The notes under the pieces: generated by a model
The model's database searches: none
What the model saw: the letters and a program-made list of their open reading frames with translations, nothing else
Told to the model about the DNA's origin: nothing
DNA from: a virus
DNA: 33,047 nucleotides
IMG/VR virus record: IMGVR_UViG_3300034044_000061
Coordinates: 1 to 33,047 of that record
Direction: 5' to 3' (one strand)
Program-made: the position numbers and the translations under genes
In this document: one piece after another, positions 12,142 through 21,349 of the stretch
Numbering within the stretch: position 1 is the stretch's first letter
Layout of the letters: every line of letters starts with the position of its first letter

Positions 12142-14994
12142 ATGATAACTATTGAAAATGAATACACAGGTATTCTACAAAAATTAATAACCAACCAAAA
12201 CCAACACCTATTACTAGATGTAGCAAATCATGCAGCAAGTTCAAAAGCGCTTGTTGGTTTCGATATTGAGACGGAAGACAGTAAACGTCACGATGGGTTG
12301 AATAAGTTTATGGTTATTGACCCAACGAGTGAAGCTTACAAATCACCAAAGAAACTCGTGTTTGATACTAACAGAACAGTCATTACAGGTTTTTCTATTT
12401 ATGTACGTGGAGATTCTGAGAATTACTATGTTAATGTTGCACATAAAGACAAACATAATAGAGTTGATTTATCAGTCGTATTACAAGCTTTAGAAATTAT
12501 AAAATCCTCTTGTACTTGGGTAATACATAATTATTGTTTTGAGCGTACTATGTGCTTAAAAACTTGGAACTTTGATTTAGGAAAGAATTATGTAGATACT
12601 ATGCAAATGGCTGTTAGTGCCTACAATGATGATGAATACTCAATCCAAACCTTTAAGAACTCAGATTTGCGCGGTATTTCAAAGCTTATACCTAACATCA
12701 AAAAACACTTCACTAACTGTACATGGGATAATAATTTCACAACCGAGCAGCAAGACCTAATCACCCAAGTTATTGCCAAACAATCAATAGCAGACCATAG
12801 CTATAATGGTTTTGTAAAAAGCATGACTTATGGTTATGGGTTAAAGAAAGCGGTTAAGTCTTTCTTCAATTATGAACAACAAGAATTCAAAGATTGCTTA
12901 GCTGGCAAAGCGCACATGGGGCTTTTAGACTCAGAACAAGTACTTCAATATGGTGCTGATGACGCTTACTGGTGTGTTCGCCTGTTTGATAGGCTTTGTC
13001 AATTCATGCAAGAAACCAACCCCAACTTAATACAAGTATTTTTTGAACAAGAAAATCCTATGCCTTATATTTGGTCAGATTGTTGGGCAACGGGTTGGCG
13101 CGTCAATGAAGCCGCAATCTATGAACGAGAGTTGGTTGAGAGAGAAAGCTACGTTGAAACGCTTAGAGCCTTAGCTAGGGTACTAAAAAAACTGAGCTTT
13201 AAACCAGAGCCAACGCCTAGATTGGTAGTTAAACAAGCCAAATGGTATCTAGGTAAAACCCTAAAAGGTTTTGAGAAAGCTAGAGCTAAGATAGTGGATT
13301 TTGTTGACGCTTACAACGATAGCTTGAGTGATTTTGAGGTTGCTCGTCTAGTCAATGGAGCTATAACAGAAAAGTGGGAAGCCCAAGAAGATGCCACGGT
13401 AACTGCTAAAGTTAAAGCAACTAGACCTAATTTACAGCATTACATGGTTCAAAGAGTCATTTTGCATGATTTGTGTGATTTGCCTTTTGTTTATAATAAA
13501 GGTGAGATAAGCACAGATGTTGAGGCTAGAGGAAAATTACTTGATGTTGCTAAGCTACTTGGAGAATCCCCTGCACAGCTTGGAAAGTCTGTAGAGCTTT
13601 GGGTAAAAGAACTCAGCAGATATAATAAAGATTTTAGAAATTTAGACGCTGAAAGTCAAAACAACATAGGCTCAGTATTAGTTAATGACTATGATTCAGA
13701 GAGTGTACTAGAAATAATTTCGCTATTAAACACGCTCACAAAAATAGACACAAGAATCAAACTCTATATAAACCCTTATTTATACTTGACTGACCCAGAT
13801 ACAAAACGGATGTACCCAATCATCAGGTCAACATTAAACACTAGACGTATGTCTTGTGAAAACCCCAACACCATGCAACTAAGTAAACGAGGCGAATCAA
13901 CATACGTTCGGGGTTTTTTCTTGCCAGAAAAAGATGACCATGTTCTAGTCTCAGTGGATTGGTCGCAAGTTGAGTTGGTTTTGATTGGTGAAGAATCCCA
14001 TGATCCAATGTTCTTTGAAGCCTATGGTAGCTTACCATATACAGACCTACATCTTGGCGCGGCAACCTCAGCAATTCAGGTTTACTACCCTGACTTTGGG
14101 GATGAAACCTTGAAAGAACTCGTTACCAGCAACGCACAACAGATAGCGGAGTTAAAAGCTAAGTTTCCGAGAGTCTTTATGCACCCTATAACACACCAAG
14201 AACTTGATGCTAAAAGTGCTTACAAATTCTGGCGTGGTGATGCGGGTAAACCCTCAAACTTTGGATATTGGTATTCAGGAAGTTTGATGACAGTCCAAGA
14301 AAAACTGGGTTGGACACTTGATGAAATGTGGCTCGGTACAGAGAACTATCGAAATACTTTCGAAGTTGCGGAGCATTGGCGTCTTACTACTATTGACGAA
14401 GCCAGAGATGCTGGTTTTGTTTGGGTGTTTGATGGTCATAGACGAACTCGATATGAAGCTACTCAAGATTGGTTTATGACTTTCACTGCAAAGTTTGATG
14501 CTTACCAACATCCTGCGGTATCAACATTTGGACAATTCGTGGCTAAAAAGATTCAACGCAGGGCTGGTAACCAAGTTGTAAACGCTAAAATTCAAGGTGG
14601 TTGTGCTACACTTGCTAAGCGGTCAATCAAAAAGCTTGTAGACGAAATAAGCTCTCCAGACACACAATGGGATGCTTACTTTAAAGTGCCAATCCACGAT
14701 GAATTAGTTTTTTCTGTTCACCACACACAAGCTGTAGCTTTTGGGAATAGAATTTTAGAAGTTATGTGTAGTCACCCTGACTTAGTTAAATGGTTAAAAC
14801 TAGATGGTACGGTTTCAGTTGGGTTAACATTGGAACCCTATCACCCAGTAAAAGCCCCTTTTGGTCAGATTGAGTTAGATGAAGCCCCTGTGCTAGAGGG
14901 TTATATACCAGAAGAACTCGCGGGGACTAAGTTAGATAAAAAACACAGGCAGTATGTTGTGGACTATTTACAACAAGTACCAAAGAGCCTTTAG
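12142..14994 (+). CDS. Family A DNA polymerase with 3'-5' exonuclease domain
   Basis: The phage replicative DNA polymerase, 950 residues. N-terminal DEDDy-type exonuclease: FDIETED near residues 40-46, WVIHNYCFER near 128-137, and YGADDAYW (exo III region) near 272-279. Polymerase domain: motif A DWSQVELVLIGEES near 605-618, motif B KPSNFGYWYSGS near 700-712 (with the preceding WRGD), motif C HDELVFSV near 850-857. No 5' nuclease domain is present; that function is encoded separately at 8120. A spacer insert (about residues 320-500) is longer than in E. coli Pol I. Its start carries the GGAATCGACGATG signal. It anchors the replication block. Confidence 0.92.
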   Translation: MITIENEYTGILQKLITNQNQHLLLDVANHAASSKALVGFDIETEDSKRHDGLNKFMVIDPTSEAYKSPKKLVFDTNRTVITGFSIYVRGDSENYYVNVAHKDKHNRVDLSVVLQALEIIKSSCTWVIHNYCFERTMCLKTWNFDLGKNYVDTMQMAVSAYNDDEYSIQTFKNSDLRGISKLIPNIKKHFTNCTWDNNFTTEQQDLITQVIAKQSIADHSYNGFVKSMTYGYGLKKAVKSFFNYEQQEFKDCLAGKAHMGLLDSEQVLQYGADDAYWCVRLFDRLCQFMQETNPNLIQVFFEQENPMPYIWSDCWATGWRVNEAAIYERELVERESYVETLRALARVLKKLSFKPEPTPRLVVKQAKWYLGKTLKGFEKARAKIVDFVDAYNDSLSDFEVARLVNGAITEKWEAQEDATVTAKVKATRPNLQHYMVQRVILHDLCDLPFVYNKGEISTDVEARGKLLDVAKLLGESPAQLGKSVELWVKELSRYNKDFRNLDAESQNNIGSVLVNDYDSESVLEIISLLNTLTKIDTRIKLYINPYLYLTDPDTKRMYPIIRSTLNTRRMSCENPNTMQLSKRGESTYVRGFFLPEKDDHVLVSVDWSQVELVLIGEESHDPMFFEAYGSLPYTDLHLGAATSAIQVYYPDFGDETLKELVTSNAQQIAELKAKFPRVFMHPITHQELDAKSAYKFWRGDAGKPSNFGYWYSGSLMTVQEKLGWTLDEMWLGTENYRNTFEVAEHWRLTTIDEARDAGFVWVFDGHRRTRYEATQDWFMTFTAKFDAYQHPAVSTFGQFVAKKIQRRAGNQVVNAKIQGGCATLAKRSIKKLVDEISSPDTQWDAYFKVPIHDELVFSVHHTQAVAFGNRILEVMCSHPDLVKWLKLDGTVSVGLTLEPYHPVKAPFGQIELDEAPVLEGYIPEELAGTKLDKKHRQYVVDYLQQVPKSL

Positions 14995-15038
14995 TAAATA
15001 AAATTACTAATAACTAAAATTAAATAGTAAAATAACTA

Positions 15039-15058
15039 GCGAGGGTAACAACCCTCGC
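15039..15058 (+). other. Intergenic hairpin
   Basis: GCGAGGGT-AACA-ACCCTCGC, 8 bp perfect stem and 4-nt loop between the polymerase gene and the next gene. No U-tract follows (CCAATAAC), so transcript processing or partial attenuation is more likely than full termination. Confidence 0.6.
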
Positions 15059-15084
15059 CCAATAACTTAGATTAGAGACTTATT

Positions 15085-15876
15085 ATGAATGAATCGACGG
15101 TAGACCAAGCACAACACACCCTACTAGAATCAATAGCCAAAATGGATTTAGGACTCTTAACCCAGCAATATATATTCAGAATGGATAATGAACTAAAAGA
15201 ATACAATATGCTTGTTGATGATTATGAAAAGTTGCAGGATTTATTAGTTACTGCGCGGTTGGAAATATCACAGCTTAAATACAATTTAAAAGAGGCTCTG
15301 AATGGTGTTGCTGGGAACCCACAACAACAAAATAGAAAGCTTTTGGAAGAAACAACTAAACGAGTTAAAGCTGAAAAAGAACTCAAGGCGCTTAAAGCTG
15401 AGGGTGACATAAAAGGCTTTAAACGACGATTAAAAGAAACCAAAATCAAACTCGACGAGAAGATTAGAAACTTCAACCTCCTAAGTAGCACTTACAACAA
15501 AGAGCATGAACAGTTCAAAGAGTATCAGTCCAAACTTGAACTATTAGAGGCTATACCTTTAAGAAAATTTGCTGACACAGGAGAAACTCTATATTTACAC
15601 CCTGAAAAAGTAGATGTTAAATATCAAAATAACACCACACAGGGAATAATTATAAAATACTGGAACCCTTTAGGTGTTGGTTGGTTAATCACATGGACTG
15701 GTTCAGAAATCCGTATCTCTGATGCTGGTTTAAGTGATATTCCAAGCCAGCTTAGACCAACGCAGAAAGTTATCGATTCATGCACTAATTGGTTTAAAAA
15801 GAACGTAACGATAATAAACAATAAACAATACCTTAAAGGAGCACTAGCTAATGCAACCATTCAAAAGTCTGCTTAA
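15085..15876 (+). CDS. Coiled-coil protein with C-terminal mixed domain (263 aa)
   Basis: Residues 38-155 form a long coiled coil (EYNMLVDDYEKLQDLL, EETTKRVKAEKELKALKAE, KLDEKIRNFNLLSSTYNKE). The last 95 residues are a compact alpha/beta segment rich in Trp (ITWTGSEIRISDAGL). The gene lies between the polymerase and an exonuclease and overlaps the latter by 26 nt. A replication-accessory or structural scaffold role is conceivable; no family is recognised. Confidence 0.6.
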   Translation: MNESTVDQAQHTLLESIAKMDLGLLTQQYIFRMDNELKEYNMLVDDYEKLQDLLVTARLEISQLKYNLKEALNGVAGNPQQQNRKLLEETTKRVKAEKELKALKAEGDIKGFKRRLKETKIKLDEKIRNFNLLSSTYNKEHEQFKEYQSKLELLEAIPLRKFADTGETLYLHPEKVDVKYQNNTTQGIIIKYWNPLGVGWLITWTGSEIRISDAGLSDIPSQLRPTQKVIDSCTNWFKKNVTIINNKQYLKGALANATIQKSA

Positions 15877-16417
15877 CCAAGACTACTTAGTCTTTGATAC
15901 TGAAACCACAGGGCTTAGTGATAATGCTGAAATATGCGAAATAGCCGTTGTAGATGGTAAAACTGGGGATGTGGTTTTAGATACGCGAATAAAACCTGTT
16001 GGCACTATAGAACTTGGAGCCTCACTTGTACACGGGATTTATGCCGAAGATATAAAAGACGCCCCCTCTTGGGCAGAGGTTTATAACGATGTGTTGCCAT
16101 CCCTCTTTAAGGACAAGCTACTTGTTGCCTACAACGCTGCCTTTGATGGTAGATTATTAATGCAAAGCTCTATAGCTAACAATCTTGGTGATGATGGTCG
16201 GCATTTTAGTGTGGGCTTTTACTGCGCCATGTTAGAGTTTGCACAGTATAAAAAAGTTTATGACCATCTTAGGGGTGGTTGTAAATGGTTTAAGTTGGCT
16301 GACGCTGCACAAAGCCTTGGGCTAGAGCCAGAGGGGGACTTACACGGGGCTAGAGTTGATGCAAGATTAACTTGGGCATTGATTAGAAAAATACAACAAG
16401 GACTTTACAATGAGTGA
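15851..16417 (+). CDS. DEDDh 3'-5' exonuclease (DnaQ-like)
   Basis: A DnaQ/PolC-epsilon-type exonuclease of 188 residues. Motif I FDTETTG (residues 14-20), Exo II YNAAFDGRLL (about 95-104), and Exo III HGARVDARLT (about 165-174, H and D spaced H-x4-D) supply the four acidic residues and the histidine. It could proofread, trim RNA or act in recombination; the polymerase already has its own proofreading domain. AGGAG precedes the start at 15851, inside the previous gene. It overlaps the following membrane protein gene by 8 nt. Confidence 0.88.
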   Translation: MQPFKSLLNQDYLVFDTETTGLSDNAEICEIAVVDGKTGDVVLDTRIKPVGTIELGASLVHGIYAEDIKDAPSWAEVYNDVLPSLFKDKLLVAYNAAFDGRLLMQSSIANNLGDDGRHFSVGFYCAMLEFAQYKKVYDHLRGGCKWFKLADAAQSLGLEPEGDLHGARVDARLTWALIRKIQQGLYNE

Positions 16418-16622
16418 ATCAGATACTTATTTAATGTATGCCAATTGGGTAGTTATTGGGTTAATAGTTTTTATCCTAATTATATTTGTAGGAACAGTTT
16501 TTGTAGCTTTTATCAAAGCTTTTGAATCTGCAAAGCAAATGGAAACTTACCGAAACAGTATTCCAAATTCAAAGCAAGAAATTTTTGAGGATAATTCATT
16601 TATCAATCATATAGATAAATAA
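16410..16622 (+). CDS. Small single-span membrane protein (70 aa)
   Basis: One hydrophobic segment (residues 12-36, WVVIGLIVFILIIFVGTVFVAFI) after a short acidic N terminus, followed by a charged C-terminal tail. Likely an inner-membrane protein with cytoplasmic tail. RBS AAGGA is 8 nt upstream (inside the exonuclease gene). Function unknown; the position between replication genes argues against a lysis role. Confidence 0.6.
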   Translation: MSESDTYLMYANWVVIGLIVFILIIFVGTVFVAFIKAFESAKQMETYRNSIPNSKQEIFEDNSFINHIDK

Positions 16623-16697
16623 TTCTACCCCAAACTACACAAAGCACCCCCTTGATTTACCTCTGTAATCTGAGGATTATATAACTACAACTTGGAG

Positions 16698-16707
16698 ATC
16701 GACGATG
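16698..16707 (+). promoter_or_regulatory. ATCGACGATG start motif with GGAG
   Basis: TTGGAG followed immediately by ATCGACGATG, one of the clearest examples of the shared start signal. Confidence 0.65.
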
Positions 16708-17358
16708 ACAAACAACACAAACACAGGAATCTTGGCTGAGACAAATAGTTATCCAACACTAACGGATTCTATGTACTTACGCTTCTATTCAGATATTCTG
16801 GATTTCAGACGAATATTTGACCTACCCTGCGAACAAAAAATTCTTAGTTATAAAGATGAACAACTTCACGCGGAGTTATTAAAAGAAGAACTAATAGAGC
16901 TTGCTACAGCCAAAACCAGAGCCGACAAAATAGATGCGATTACGGACAGTATTTATGTGCTTGTTGGTGACTTGGTTCATAGCGGCATAGTTTATCTAGA
17001 AGACTTACAAACGACTAGACCCGATGTTTATAACTTACTAAATACTTTGGTTTTAATGGCACAGCACTTACAGTTTAATATTCTAGATGCTTGGTTTTTG
17101 GTACACAAAAGTAATCTAAGTAAAGTTGTAACAAAAGAATATTATGAACAAACTTTGCAGCAGTACGAAAAACTAGGTGTTAGCATAAATCTAGACCCGT
17201 TAGACAAAAAGTTACAAACCCAACTTTATGGTGATGATTGTAGTGTTTGGATATGTTCATCAGCAAAACACACTGTTTGTGCTTCTGGAAAGATATACCC
17301 AAAAGGAAAGATTTTAAAATCCGCGGGATATACCCCTGTTGATTTAACACAGCTATAA
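16705..17358 (+). CDS. MazG-like nucleotide pyrophosphohydrolase domain protein
   Basis: The segment HAELLKEELIELATAKTRADKIDAITDSIYVLVGDLVHSG (residues about 52-91) has the EExxE ... DxxxD core of all-alpha NTP pyrophosphohydrolases (MazG/PRA-PH type), and the AWFLVHKSNLSKV element follows as in phage MazG-like proteins. These hydrolyse NTPs, possibly damaged or alarmone-related, during infection. The protein is 217 residues with a C-terminal extension (about 165-217) in which DDCSVWICSSAKHTVCASGKIYPKGKILKSAGYTPVDL is Cys/Gly-rich and unassigned. The metal-binding core is visible; substrate is unknown. Confidence 0.8.
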   Translation: MTNNTNTGILAETNSYPTLTDSMYLRFYSDILDFRRIFDLPCEQKILSYKDEQLHAELLKEELIELATAKTRADKIDAITDSIYVLVGDLVHSGIVYLEDLQTTRPDVYNLLNTLVLMAQHLQFNILDAWFLVHKSNLSKVVTKEYYEQTLQQYEKLGVSINLDPLDKKLQTQLYGDDCSVWICSSAKHTVCASGKIYPKGKILKSAGYTPVDLTQL

Positions 17359-17367
17359 TCTATTTAT

Positions 17368-17385
17368 GGGTGCTACAAAGCACCC
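17368..17385 (+). other. Hairpin in the leader of the primase-helicase gene
   Basis: GGGTGCT-ACAA-AGCACCC, a 7-bp perfect stem upstream of the ATTCGACGATG start at 17408. The right half, ACAAAGCACCCCCTT, recurs at 16638-16652 upstream of the MazG-like gene, where no partner half exists. Confidence 0.6.
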
Positions 17386-17407
17386 CCTTAAAAACAGGCA
17401 TTCGACG

Positions 17408-20400
17408 ATGACAAACAAACCTTTAGCTTATTCAGTTGTAACCTCTCATAACAGTAATTTAACTAAAACATTAAAACTCGAAAATGGGAAGATTCTATCA
17501 ACAAATCCAGCTTTATATAGAGGTTTTTCTGAGCATAGAACTACAACTTTAGCTGAGTTCCCATCAGTCATTAAAAATTTAAATAAAAACCAGTGTTTAG
17601 CTACTGGTTGGATGGATAGCAAAACATCTAAAGTCGAAGTATTAACTCGAAGTGAGTTTGAAGCTAGAAAACTATCTTATCCTGTTCACGAAGATGACTC
17701 AGGAATTTATGGTACACGAAGTAAATTATCAATGATTCAAAAGGGTTCTAGCCTAATCATGCTAGATTATGACCCAGACCCACAAAACCCAAACAAGATA
17801 GATAACCCAGAAGATTTTTTATATTTATTGAACAAAGCTCTACCCGAAGCTAATTTATCCAACGTTTCCTATGTTAGAGATTATTCAACGTCCACAGCGC
17901 TTTATGATAAAAAAAGTGGTCAGGTAATAAGAGAGCCAGAGGGTTTCCATATTTATATGCAAATCAACGCTGGTGAAAACTTAGAAGCCTTCGCAAAACA
18001 TTTAGAATTAGGTTGTTGGAGAGCTAATTTAGGCTATATAAAAATTGGGTCGTCAGCCAACAGATTAACTAGAACTATACTCGATTTAGCGGTATTCACC
18101 CCAGAACGCTTAATCTATGCAGCTGGTGCTGATATTGCTGAAACAGAAACTTTTTATCAAAATCTGCCAATGGCTGAATATGTTGAAAAAGATATTAAAG
18201 AAATAAATACCAAAACCTTTAAAAAGCTAACACCAAAACAAAGTGCTGAGTTGCTGTCTCTACAAACACAGCTAAAAGAAAGTGACTCGGTAATGGAGCG
18301 AGTACAAGCCAAAAAACAACAATTAGAAACGAGACTTGTAAGTAAAAATCACTTTACTAAACACCCGTTAACTGAACAGGAAGCCCAGCGAACAGTATCA
18401 GCTATGTCACGCTATATACTTCACCCTGAGCACATTATTTATTTTGAAGACGGACGAGAAATAACCGTAGCCGAATTATTACAACGAAGTTCAGAATTTG
18501 ATGGTGTTGGTGTACTAGACCCATTTAGACCTGATAAAGGTTTTAGTCGGGCTAAATTTTATGCCAACCTAACTGAACAAGCGCCCGTAATTAATTCTTT
18601 TGTTGAGGGTGGAAGAACCTTTAATTTAAATGATACATATAACGAGTTTATTCGTGTCAGAACAGTTGAACACTCGGATATTGAATTATTGACCTTAGAC
18701 CCAGTAATACTGAATGAACGTTACTTCCCAGAAATAACCCTAAAAAAAGGTATAACTTTATTGAAAGGTGAAAAAGGGACAGGTAAAACTACAGCTATTG
18801 CTAGAAAAATAAAAGCTTGTGAGGGGCGTGTACTAGCCATAAGTCATAGAATTTCTTTAGTAAGCACCCTATGTAAGGATTTTAACCTAACCAGCTACAA
18901 CACATTTAATAACGATAAAGCCCACTTGATACGCCCTGAACCAAGACTAGGTGTTTGTTATAACTCATTACATCGGGTTTCAGGACTTGTCTATGACTTT
19001 GTGGTAATAGATGAATTTGTACAGCTAATAAGAACGATAAAATCTGGAATAGTTAAACATAAATTTTTGTGTCTAAAGGTGTTAAGGCACTTATTGCAAA
19101 CAGCTAAATACGTAATTCTAATGGATGCTGATATGTCTAAAGATATAATTGTTTTTTTAGCTGAAGGTGAGTTCTCGCTGTTTCCAGAGAAACCAAATTT
19201 TCACGTGATAGTAAATAAATATCTTCCAGCTAAAGGCAAGAAATTAAATATCTATCGTGATGCCGTAGATATTAATAAACCTGACAGGCTATCATTTGTG
19301 TTAGATTTTAGAGAAGCAATAAAAGATTCAGGTGTGTTCTATGCTTCTAACTCAAGGAACAATATTCTTTTTATGGCAGCTCAAGCTGTTGAAGTTTTAG
19401 GCGGTGACCCTGAGCTATCAGAAGAACATTTTATAACTGACTTTGGGGATAAACGAGTAATCACAATTACAGCCCATAACAGCCAAACTAAAGATGTTCA
19501 ATATTTTATTAAAAATATAAACTCAGAACTAAGAGAGACTGATATTTTTATGTCGAGCCCCTCACTTGGCACAGGGGTTTCTATTGATTCAGTAGATGGT
19601 AAGCCGAAATTACAGAAAGTTTTTGCCTATTTCACTAAACGGGCTGAAAATTTACCGAGTGACTGTCTACAGCATCTCGCTAGAGTTAGAGACTGCACTG
19701 ACCTTAACTTAGTAATAACACATTACAATACTCACCTTGAGTTAGACCCCATTAAGATTGTTCAGACAGAAGTATTAGGAAACAAAGGAATACTTGATAA
19801 ACACCTTACTTCGTTAGCAGTTTTTAATTGGGAAACTGGGGCTATAACGTTTAATGACCAAGGGTGGACAACTTATTACGGTGAATTGACCGCCCGTGAG
19901 AACTTAGAAAAGAACTCCTTTTATCCTAACTTTATTCAGCAGATTGCTGTTGAGGGTTTTGAATTAGAAGACGCTAGTTCAGCACCAACCCAATTGTGCC
20001 AAGAGTTAAAGGTTTATGAACAAAACCTAAAAAAAACATTAAAACAAGTTGAACGTGAGACACTAATTAACACTCCGCTAATTACTGATAAAGAATTTGA
20101 AGAACTTAAATCAAAGCTTACGTTAACGGCTGACGAACAGAGACAGTACTTTAAAAAAGCTCAGGCTGATTTGTTCGGGTTCCCACAAGAGACTGATGAA
20201 CTAAATGATTTAATCACACTTTCATCAGCTAAACTTAAAGGACGTGCTACGAGTTTAATTATTGGTGCTAACGCTGACGACTTAGCGTTACTTGATGTAA
20301 TATCTCGCTTAGATAAAAAACGACACGCTTTTTACCTACGCGCTTTATTTGACAGACGAGAGTTACTTTTAGGGTTACTTGAACACTTACATATAACTGT

Positions 20401-20896
20401 TGATGATTTAGGACTGAGTTTTGACGAAACACCATTAACTGATTATGAGTTATACTTAACTTATGAGTATTTGTATTCACAAGCAGATAAAATTAAAATT
20501 ATCTTTGGCTCAGAAATAAAAGAAGTCGCTAATGAACGTGATTATAAGAAAGAAATAAGTAAGAGTTTAAAATGGTTGGGCTTGACTTGGGAAACAGGTT
20601 CTAGAATTTTTTCTCAAGTTAATGGTGTACGTAAACGTTTGGCTTCTATATCATTATCAAGCTTTGAAATTATGGTATCAGACATAAAACGCGCCCAAAA
20701 GAACTCAAAGTCTAGAATATTCACACCGCTTGTGCGTATTCCAGATAATTTGAGAAGCTATGTCTTCTCACTAGTTAACGGTGGTACTTATAGTGAGTAC
20801 AACTCGTTTTTTGAAGCTCTTGAGCCTAGCTACAGGCAGAGAGTTGATGCAGCATTATTAAGAATCTATGAGGGTATTTATAGAGCCGCTGCCTAA
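17408..20896 (+). CDS. Primase-helicase: AEP-type primase fused to SF2-like helicase
   Basis: A protein of about 1162 residues. An N-terminal archaeo-eukaryotic primase domain is suggested by LDYDPD (about 119-124, motif I), GFHIYM (about 178-183, motif II), and LDLAVFTPERLIYAAG (about 224-239, motif III). A C-terminal ATPase follows: Walker A GEKGTGKT (about 454-461), VIDEF (about 533), MDADMSK, and SPSLGTGVSID (about 717-727) with the LQHLARVRD element, as in Herpes_ori_bp-like helicases. It probably primes and unwinds at the origin. The start at 17408 has ATTCGACGATG; the ATG at 17366 lies in the hairpin and is rejected. The last third (about 820-1162) is helical and unassigned. Confidence 0.78.
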   Translation: MTNKPLAYSVVTSHNSNLTKTLKLENGKILSTNPALYRGFSEHRTTTLAEFPSVIKNLNKNQCLATGWMDSKTSKVEVLTRSEFEARKLSYPVHEDDSGIYGTRSKLSMIQKGSSLIMLDYDPDPQNPNKIDNPEDFLYLLNKALPEANLSNVSYVRDYSTSTALYDKKSGQVIREPEGFHIYMQINAGENLEAFAKHLELGCWRANLGYIKIGSSANRLTRTILDLAVFTPERLIYAAGADIAETETFYQNLPMAEYVEKDIKEINTKTFKKLTPKQSAELLSLQTQLKESDSVMERVQAKKQQLETRLVSKNHFTKHPLTEQEAQRTVSAMSRYILHPEHIIYFEDGREITVAELLQRSSEFDGVGVLDPFRPDKGFSRAKFYANLTEQAPVINSFVEGGRTFNLNDTYNEFIRVRTVEHSDIELLTLDPVILNERYFPEITLKKGITLLKGEKGTGKTTAIARKIKACEGRVLAISHRISLVSTLCKDFNLTSYNTFNNDKAHLIRPEPRLGVCYNSLHRVSGLVYDFVVIDEFVQLIRTIKSGIVKHKFLCLKVLRHLLQTAKYVILMDADMSKDIIVFLAEGEFSLFPEKPNFHVIVNKYLPAKGKKLNIYRDAVDINKPDRLSFVLDFREAIKDSGVFYASNSRNNILFMAAQAVEVLGGDPELSEEHFITDFGDKRVITITAHNSQTKDVQYFIKNINSELRETDIFMSSPSLGTGVSIDSVDGKPKLQKVFAYFTKRAENLPSDCLQHLARVRDCTDLNLVITHYNTHLELDPIKIVQTEVLGNKGILDKHLTSLAVFNWETGAITFNDQGWTTYYGELTARENLEKNSFYPNFIQQIAVEGFELEDASSAPTQLCQELKVYEQNLKKTLKQVERETLINTPLITDKEFEELKSKLTLTADEQRQYFKKAQADLFGFPQETDELNDLITLSSAKLKGRATSLIIGANADDLALLDVISRLDKKRHAFYLRALFDRRELLLGLLEHLHITVDDLGLSFDETPLTDYELYLTYEYLYSQADKIKIIFGSEIKEVANERDYKKEISKSLKWLGLTWETGSRIFSQVNGVRKRLASISLSSFEIMVSDIKRAQKNSKSRIFTPLVRIPDNLRSYVFSLVNGGTYSEYNSFFEALEPSYRQRVDAALLRIYEGIYRAAA

Positions 20897-20909
20897 CGTT
20901 GGATAACTT

Positions 20910-21329
20910 ATGAAAAAAGAACAAATAACCTTTGACACGCCTTACGAGGCGTGGCTTTGGATTCGTGATTATTGTGATAATCACAGCACATACAAAGTCA
21001 AATGGGTTTCACCTTTAAGTGTAAACATATTTAAACAAATAAGAGCTATTTTATCTCCAAAAGTAATTAGCTCTAGAACCTTGTTTGAGGCACTAAAATT
21101 CCACACACACAGCATTAAATATCTAAAGACTATTAGAACTGGAGCCCTACGAAAGAACCTCTGGGGAAAGGTTGATGGTGAGGTAACTGCTGAACAGTCT
21201 CGTTATGCTTTAGAGCAACTGCATAAACATCATGCCAGCTACATGGCTGAGGTTCGCAGAACAAAGAGAAATCGAAGTAACAAAAATAAAAACCTTGTGT
21301 TTAAAAAGCGAACACCAAGAAATAACTAA
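20910..21329 (+). CDS. ProQ/FinO-domain RNA-binding protein
   Basis: ProQ/FinO proteins bind structured RNAs and sRNAs. The central region fits the fold: LSVNIFKQIRAILSPKVISSRTLFEALKFHTHSIKYLK, then the diagnostic GALRKNLWGKVDGEVTAEQSRYALEQL (family: GAxRxDLxGxxxGEVxxxxxxxAxxxL). The C terminus is Arg/Lys/Asn-rich and probably disordered. At 139 residues it is close to a minimal ProQ domain. It sits between primase-helicase and nuclease, has no TCGACG motif (GGATAACTTATG), and could modulate host or phage sRNAs, or phage replication-control RNA. Confidence 0.75.
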   Translation: MKKEQITFDTPYEAWLWIRDYCDNHSTYKVKWVSPLSVNIFKQIRAILSPKVISSRTLFEALKFHTHSIKYLKTIRTGALRKNLWGKVDGEVTAEQSRYALEQLHKHHASYMAEVRRTKRNRSNKNKNLVFKKRTPRNN

Positions 21330-21349
21330 GCAATATCAGGAAATCGACG

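Noticed and set aside
15091-15099. GAATCGACG near the start of the coiled-coil gene at 15085
   Set aside because: It lies in frame after the ATG and is not followed by a start codon; GTA is not an initiator.
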